Below, piece by piece: positions 59,593 through 64,000 of a DNA stretch of 64,000 nucleotides. The stretch is from Charina bottae (Eukaryota; Chordata; Lepidosauria; Squamata; Charinaidae), in contig JALMGJ010000026.1 in assembly GCA_023362775.1 (NCBI GenBank), positions 2,883,394-2,947,393 on the forward strand, given 5' to 3'. How positions within the stretch are numbered: the first letter of the stretch is position 1; the number at the start of each line of letters is the position of its first letter. Below the pieces are notes generated by a model, which searched no databases, was not told the origin of the DNA, and was given only the letters and a program-made list of their open reading frames with translations. The translations under genes were made by a program, and so were the position numbers.

Positions 59593-62139
59593 TTAATGAC
59601 TGCAGTCACCGTCTGCGGTGATCTTGGAGCCCAAGAAAATAAAATCTGTCACTGCTTCCATTTCTTCCCCTTCTATTTGCCAGGAAGTGATGGGACCGGA
59701 TGCCATGATCTGAGTTTTTTTAATGTTGAGCTTCAAGCCAGCTTTTGCACTCTCCTCTTTCACCCTCATCAAGAGGCTCTTTAGTTCCTCTTCACCTTCT
59801 GCCATTAGGGTGGTATCGTCTGCATATCTGAGGTTGTTGATATTTTTCCCGGCAATCTTAACTCCGGCTTGTGATTCATCCAGCCCGGCATTTCTCATGA
59901 TGTACTCTGCATATAAGTTAAATAAGCAGGGTGATAATATACAGCCTTGTCGTACCCCTTTCCCAATTTTGAACCAATCGGTTGTTCCATGTCCGGTTCT
60001 AACTGTTGCTTCTTGACCCGCATACAGGTTTCTCAGGAGACAGGTAAGGTGGTCTGGTACTCCCATCTCTTTAAGACTTTGCCACAGTTTGTTGTGATCC
60101 ACACAATCAAAGGCTTTAGTGTAGTCAGTGAGGCAGAAGTAGATGTTTTTCTGGAACTCTCTTGCTTTTTCCATGATCCAGCGAATGTTGGCAATCTGAT
60201 CTCTAGTTCCTCTGCCTCTTCGAAACCCAGCTTGCACTTCTGGTAGTTCTTGGTTCACATACTGCTGAAGCGTAGCTTGTAGGATTTTGAGCATAACCTT
60301 GCTAGCATGTGAAATGAGAGCAATTGTACGGTAGTTTGAACATTCTTTGGCATTGCCTTTCTTTGGAATTAGAACGTAAACTGACCTTTTCCAATCCTGT
60401 GGCCACTGTTGAGTTTTCCAAATTTGTTGGCATATTGAGTGCAGCACTTTAACAGCATCATCTTTTAGGATTTTAAATAGCTCAGCTGGGATACTGTCTT
60501 CTCCGCTAGCTTTGTTGTTAGTAATGCTTCCTAAGGCCCACTTGACTTCACTCTCTAGGATGTCCGGCTCAAGGTCAGTGACCACACCATCGTATTTAAC
60601 AGGGATATTAAGATCTTTCTTGTATAGTTCTTCTGTATATTCTTGCCACCTCTTCTTAATCTCTTCTGCTTCTGTTAGGTCCCTGCCTTTTTTGTCCATT
60701 ATCATGCCCATCTTGGCACAAAATGTTCCCTTGATATCTCCAATTATCTTGAAGAGATCTCTAGTCTTCCCCATTCCATTGTTTTCCTCGATTTCTTTGC
60801 ATTGTTCATTTAAGAAGGCCTTCTTATCTCTCCTTGCTATTCTCTGGAAATCTGCATTCAGTTGGTGATATCTTTCCCTTTCTCCCTTGCCTTTTGCTTC
60901 CCTTCTTTCCTCAGCTATTTGTAAAGCTTCATCAGTCAGCCACTTTGCTTTCTTGCATTTCTTTTTCTTTGGGATGGTTTTAGTTGCTGCCTCCTGTACA
61001 ATGTTACAAACCTCCATCCATAGTTCTTCAGGCACTCTGTCTACCAGATCTAATCCTTTAAATCTATTCCTCACCTCCACTGTATATTCATAAGGGATAT
61101 GATTTAGGTCATACCTGAGTGGTCTAGTGGTTTTCCCTACGTTCTTCAATTTAAGCCTAAATTTTGCGATAAGAAGCTCATGATCTGAGCCACAGTCAGC
61201 TCCAGGTCTTGTTTTTGCTGATTGTATAGAGCTTCTCCATCTTTGGCTGCAAAGTATATAATCAATCTGATTTCGGTATTGACCATCTGGTGATGTCCAT
61301 GTGTAGAGTCGTCTCTTGTGTTGTTGGAAAAGAGTGTTTGCTATGACCAGCTTGTTCTCTTGACAAAACTCTATTAGCCTTTGCCCTGCTTCATTTTGTA
61401 CTCTGAGGCCGAACTTGCCTGTTATTCCGGTTATTTTTTGACTTCCTACTTTAGCATTCCAGTCCCCTATGATGAAAAGGACATCTTTTTTTGGTGTTAG
61501 TTCTAGGTGTTGTAGGTCTTCATAGTACCGGTTAACTTCAGCTTCTTCGGCATCAGTGGTTGGGGCATAGACTTGGATTACTGTGATGTTGAATGGTTTG
61601 CCTTGGATTCGAACTGAAAGCATTCTGTCGTTTTTGAGGTTGTACCCCAGTACTGCCTTTTCCACTCTTTTATTGACTATGAGAGCTACTCCATTTCTTC
61701 TAAGGGATTCTTGCCCACGGTAGTATATATAATGGTCTCCTGAATTAAATTCGCCTATTCCTGTCCATTTTAGTTCGCTGATTCCCAATATGTCGATGTT
61801 CAATCTTGTCATCTCATGTTTGACCACATCCAGCTTACCTTGGTTCATTGATCTTACATTCCAGGTTCCTATGCAATATTGTTCTTTACAGCATCGGACT
61901 TTCCTTCCACTTCCAGACACATCCACAAGTGAGTGTCCTTTCGGCTTTGGCCCAGTCGCTTCACTCTTTCTGGAGCTACTCGGAATTGCCCTCCGCTCTT
62001 CCCCAGTAGCATATCGGACACCTTCCGACCTGAGGGGCTCATCTTCCGGCGTCATATCTTTTAGCCTTTTGATACTGTCCATGGGTTTTCTTGGCAAGGA
62101 TACTGGAGTGGTTTGCCATTCCCTCCTCCAGTGGACCAC
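59593..62139 (-). CDS. BovB ORF2: AP endonuclease and reverse transcriptase
   Basis: 848 codons from MVHWRREWQTTPVSLPRK. Endonuclease: GTWNVRSMNQGKLD, ISELKWTGIGEF, VYAPTTDAEEAEV, GDWNAKVGSQ, DYILCSQRWR and SDHELL carry the expected Asn, Glu, Tyr, Asp/Asn and Asp/His catalytic residues. RT: GFRRGRGTRDQIANI, LTDYTKAFDCVDH, GVRQGCILSPCLFNLY and RYADDTTLMAEG. The frame stops at GDCSH with TAA where related copies continue EIKRRLLLG, then stays open in the same frame until a TAG near 59305. Confidence 0.95.
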   Translation of the reverse strand: MVHWRREWQTTPVSLPRKPMDSIKRLKDMTPEDEPLRSEGVRYATGEERRAIPSSSRKSEATGPKPKGHSLVDVSGSGRKVRCCKEQYCIGTWNVRSMNQGKLDVVKHEMTRLNIDILGISELKWTGIGEFNSGDHYIYYRGQESLRRNGVALIVNKRVEKAVLGYNLKNDRMLSVRIQGKPFNITVIQVYAPTTDAEEAEVNRYYEDLQHLELTPKKDVLFIIGDWNAKVGSQKITGITGKFGLRVQNEAGQRLIEFCQENKLVIANTLFQQHKRRLYTWTSPDGQYRNQIDYILCSQRWRSSIQSAKTRPGADCGSDHELLIAKFRLKLKNVGKTTRPLRYDLNHIPYEYTVEVRNRFKGLDLVDRVPEELWMEVCNIVQEAATKTIPKKKKCKKAKWLTDEALQIAEERREAKGKGERERYHQLNADFQRIARRDKKAFLNEQCKEIEENNGMGKTRDLFKIIGDIKGTFCAKMGMIMDKKGRDLTEAEEIKKRWQEYTEELYKKDLNIPVKYDGVVTDLEPDILESEVKWALGSITNNKASGEDSIPAELFKILKDDAVKVLHSICQQIWKTQQWPQDWKRSVYVLIPKKGNAKECSNYRTIALISHASKVMLKILQATLQQYVNQELPEVQAGFRRGRGTRDQIANIRWIMEKAREFQKNIYFCLTDYTKAFDCVDHNKLWQSLKEMGVPDHLTCLLRNLYAGQEATVRTGHGTTDWFKIGKGVRQGCILSPCLFNLYAEYIMRNAGLDESQAGVKIAGKNINNLRYADDTTLMAEGEEELKSLLMRVKEESAKAGLKLNIKKTQIMASGPITSWQIEGEEMEAVTDFIFLGSKITADGDCSH

Positions 62140-62249
62140 GTTTTGTCAGAACTCTCCGTCATGACCTGTCCGTCTTGACCTGACTTCATTGAGTTACGCA
62201 AGCCCCTTCGCCATGACAAGGCAGTGATCCATGAAGGGGCTTGCTCTTA

Positions 62250-64000
62250 GAGGTCATTAATTACAGGGAAATACCACTGCATGGTTCTTTTCCCAGTTAT
62301 ATTAAAAGATTGGTTTGAACCGATGGAGAGGTTCAGGTGCAACCTAATGTTTACAAAAGGGCTCCTAAACCAAAGAAAAGGTGAGTTGACTAGTTTGGGA
62401 TATCAATAAGCGGCAAATATTTAGAGGGGGAGACCAATTTGACCCATGGCATGGAATTAGTCAGTCCTGCTGAACCAAGTACCAACAGGGCAGGTCCAGC
62501 AGAAGGTGGCCTATGGAAGGATATAATTCTTTCTAGATTTCTTTGGGGTGTGCTTGTCACCAGGTCATCAACCAGAAGAAGATTTTGCCATTTTTTAATC
62601 TTTAGGTCCCCAAACGTCTTCAAGTGCTCATCTTTCCATGAGGCTCAGGTGGAAATTAGGGATCAACTTCAAGGTTTGTTACCTTGGGAACAGAGCCTTC
62701 TACTGTTGCCTGGACCCCTTGACTATTCAAGGATAAAAAACTATATTTGACAAAGGTAAATAATTCCCAATAAACACCATGTCAAAAAAGAACACAGACT
62801 CTTCACTTCTTTATTCACAAGTAGCAGATAAAAAGGTAGATTTACTTTCCTGCCCCTGTTGCACAGATATTTATTCCAAAGAGAAAAGTTTGAGCAAAAG
62901 AAAGAAAAGTTGGTAAAGCAATAGATGCACAGGTGAGCATCAGCTTATCCGAAGAGATCGGAGGTCTCCCAAGGAACAAAGGGTGGCTGGGTCAGATTTG
63001 GATGCATAGCACGGTGGACAAATCCAGTGGCAGATGGAGGCTCCCCTCGCCCATTTTCCTCTGCTCTCCCCCCAACTCCCTCCCATAAGCATGGAGGGCA
63101 AGCAGCCTCTGATCTCTCTCAACAGTCAGGCAAAACCACAACGACTTTGGGGATTATTAATGGTGAAAAGACGTGGCAGCTGGCTGGGAAGGTGGCATCA
63201 TTCCAAAGTTCTGGATCATTCATTTTCAAAATAATTGGAAAGGGAGAGGAAGGAAAATAAAAACAAGACTCCTGTGGGTTGATGCTCAGCAGAGGTTGAA
63301 AAAAAAAGGTAAGATAAAAGAGAGGAAACACCCTTTCTTCAGCCAAAGAAATGCCAGATGAACTTAGTCCTCTGCAGTAAGGGAATCCTCACTGAAAGGC
63401 CTATTTTCTCCTACAAAGACTTAAAACTGGGTGGTGTAACAAAGGAATCCCCTTCAATATTTCCAACAAACAACTAAATCCACAGGGTCTCTCTACTGGG
63501 ACCCAACATGATACCAGAATAGAGCACGGGTTGGGGATCTACAGAGCCCTTTATAAAGCCAGGTGGGACATAAAGTACGGAGAAAGGGAGCAGAAACTTA
63601 AAAACAAAACCTACGCTCAGTGGGTCTGAATCAGCTCTGAAGTTTAGATTCAAGAGTGGAATTCACACAGCATACCTGACTAGACTGGAATGAGTTTTAT
63701 TTAGTTATGTTTTTTTAGGCAACCTTTCTGGCCCACCCGGATTAGGGTGTCATGTTTCCAGATGGAGGGTTTTATCAAAAAGAACTGTGCAGCTTTCTCC
63801 TTTTTCTGAGCAGAGAAAAGATGGAATGGCTTCTGGGAAAACACAGGAAGGGTTACAAATAGACAACAGTGACACCTCTCTCCCCTCCTGCCCCCAATAA
63901 AAGCCAATGAACACAGCAAGCAATTGCAGGCAGGAGATTTTATGGTGAATGAGTTGCTGGTATGGCTGTAGGTATCAACTTCCTGGGACAAAGGAACAAA
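62250..64000. other. Upstream intron or flank, no gene recognised
   Basis: I see no exon, repeat family or RNA gene that I can support. Open frames of 60-100 codons on both strands overlap and lack motifs. Confidence 0.5.

Larger units (their letters stand above)
58953..62248 (-). mobile_element. Near full-length BovB LINE with target duplication
   Basis: About 3.28 kb from the 5' UTR (ending ATGAAGGGGC at 62239 on the plus strand) to a GTT-rich tail at 58962. Flanked by CTTGCTCTT at 58953-58961 and 62240-62248. The ORF is nearly open. The 3' part is interrupted by an L2 tail at about 59165-59241. It lies in the same orientation as ARHGEF2. Confidence 0.93.

Noticed and set aside
59723..61093. 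Plus-strand frames of 60-120 codons within the BovB
   Set aside because: They are antisense shadows of the BovB ORF.

Overview
The window is vertebrate nuclear DNA, almost certainly from a squamate reptile (lizard or snake). I infer this from the repeat set: a near full-length BovB LINE, L2 and CR1 LINEs, a Vingi-like I-group LINE, Penelope-like elements, Sauria-type tRNA SINEs, 5S rRNA-derived SINEs and many small hAT-like and TA-flanked DNA transposons. I cannot name the species.

The only host gene I can support is ARHGEF2 (GEF-H1), a microtubule-associated Rho guanine nucleotide exchange factor, on the minus strand. I could place 18 internal coding exons between 43582 and 413. All have canonical AG/GT borders and compatible phases, and together they give 730 codons without a stop. 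In transcript order they encode the C1 zinc finger (43.4 and 23.2 kb), a serine-rich linker (22.4-21.3 kb), the DH domain (18.1, 13.2, 12.7, 8.5 and 5.3 kb), the PH domain (5.3, 5.0 and 4.3 kb) and the start of the C-terminal coiled-coil region (2.8-0.4 kb). The first coding exon, promoter, last exons and 3' UTR are not visible. Everything from about 43.6 to 64 kb therefore looks like upstream intron or flank filled with repeats.

Layout: 0-5.5 kb holds the 3' half of the gene with a small hAT-like element, a long tetranucleotide repeat and a 5S-derived SINE. 5.8-12.4 kb holds an L2 tail, two TA-flanked MITEs (one carrying a nematode-like RTE), one DH exon at 8.5 kb and a tRNA SINE. 12.6-25.1 kb alternates exons with CR1, L2, RTE and hAT-like insertions, ending in a 1.4-kb GC-rich hAT-like element that seems to carry captured host sequence and a large hairpin. 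25-43 kb is the 20-kb intron that splits the C1 finger; it contains L2 copies, a BovB fragment and a 4.2-kb palindromic Penelope-like insertion. 43.6-64 kb contains a Vingi-like LINE with a nested L2 tail, a second inverted Penelope-like element, SINEs (one with a triplicated body), another hAT-like element and a BovB with target-site duplications.

The most striking observations are these: the perfect 2 x 2082-bp head-to-head Penelope-like palindrome bounded by a 13-bp target duplication; hammerhead-ribozyme-like motifs in the tails of at least three Penelope-like copies, with covarying stems; and the GC-rich hAT-like element with apparent gene capture. Exon calls rest on remembered similarity to ARHGEF2 plus splice logic. 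Repeat family names are from memory and are less certain than the structural evidence (target duplications, terminal repeats, reading frames).
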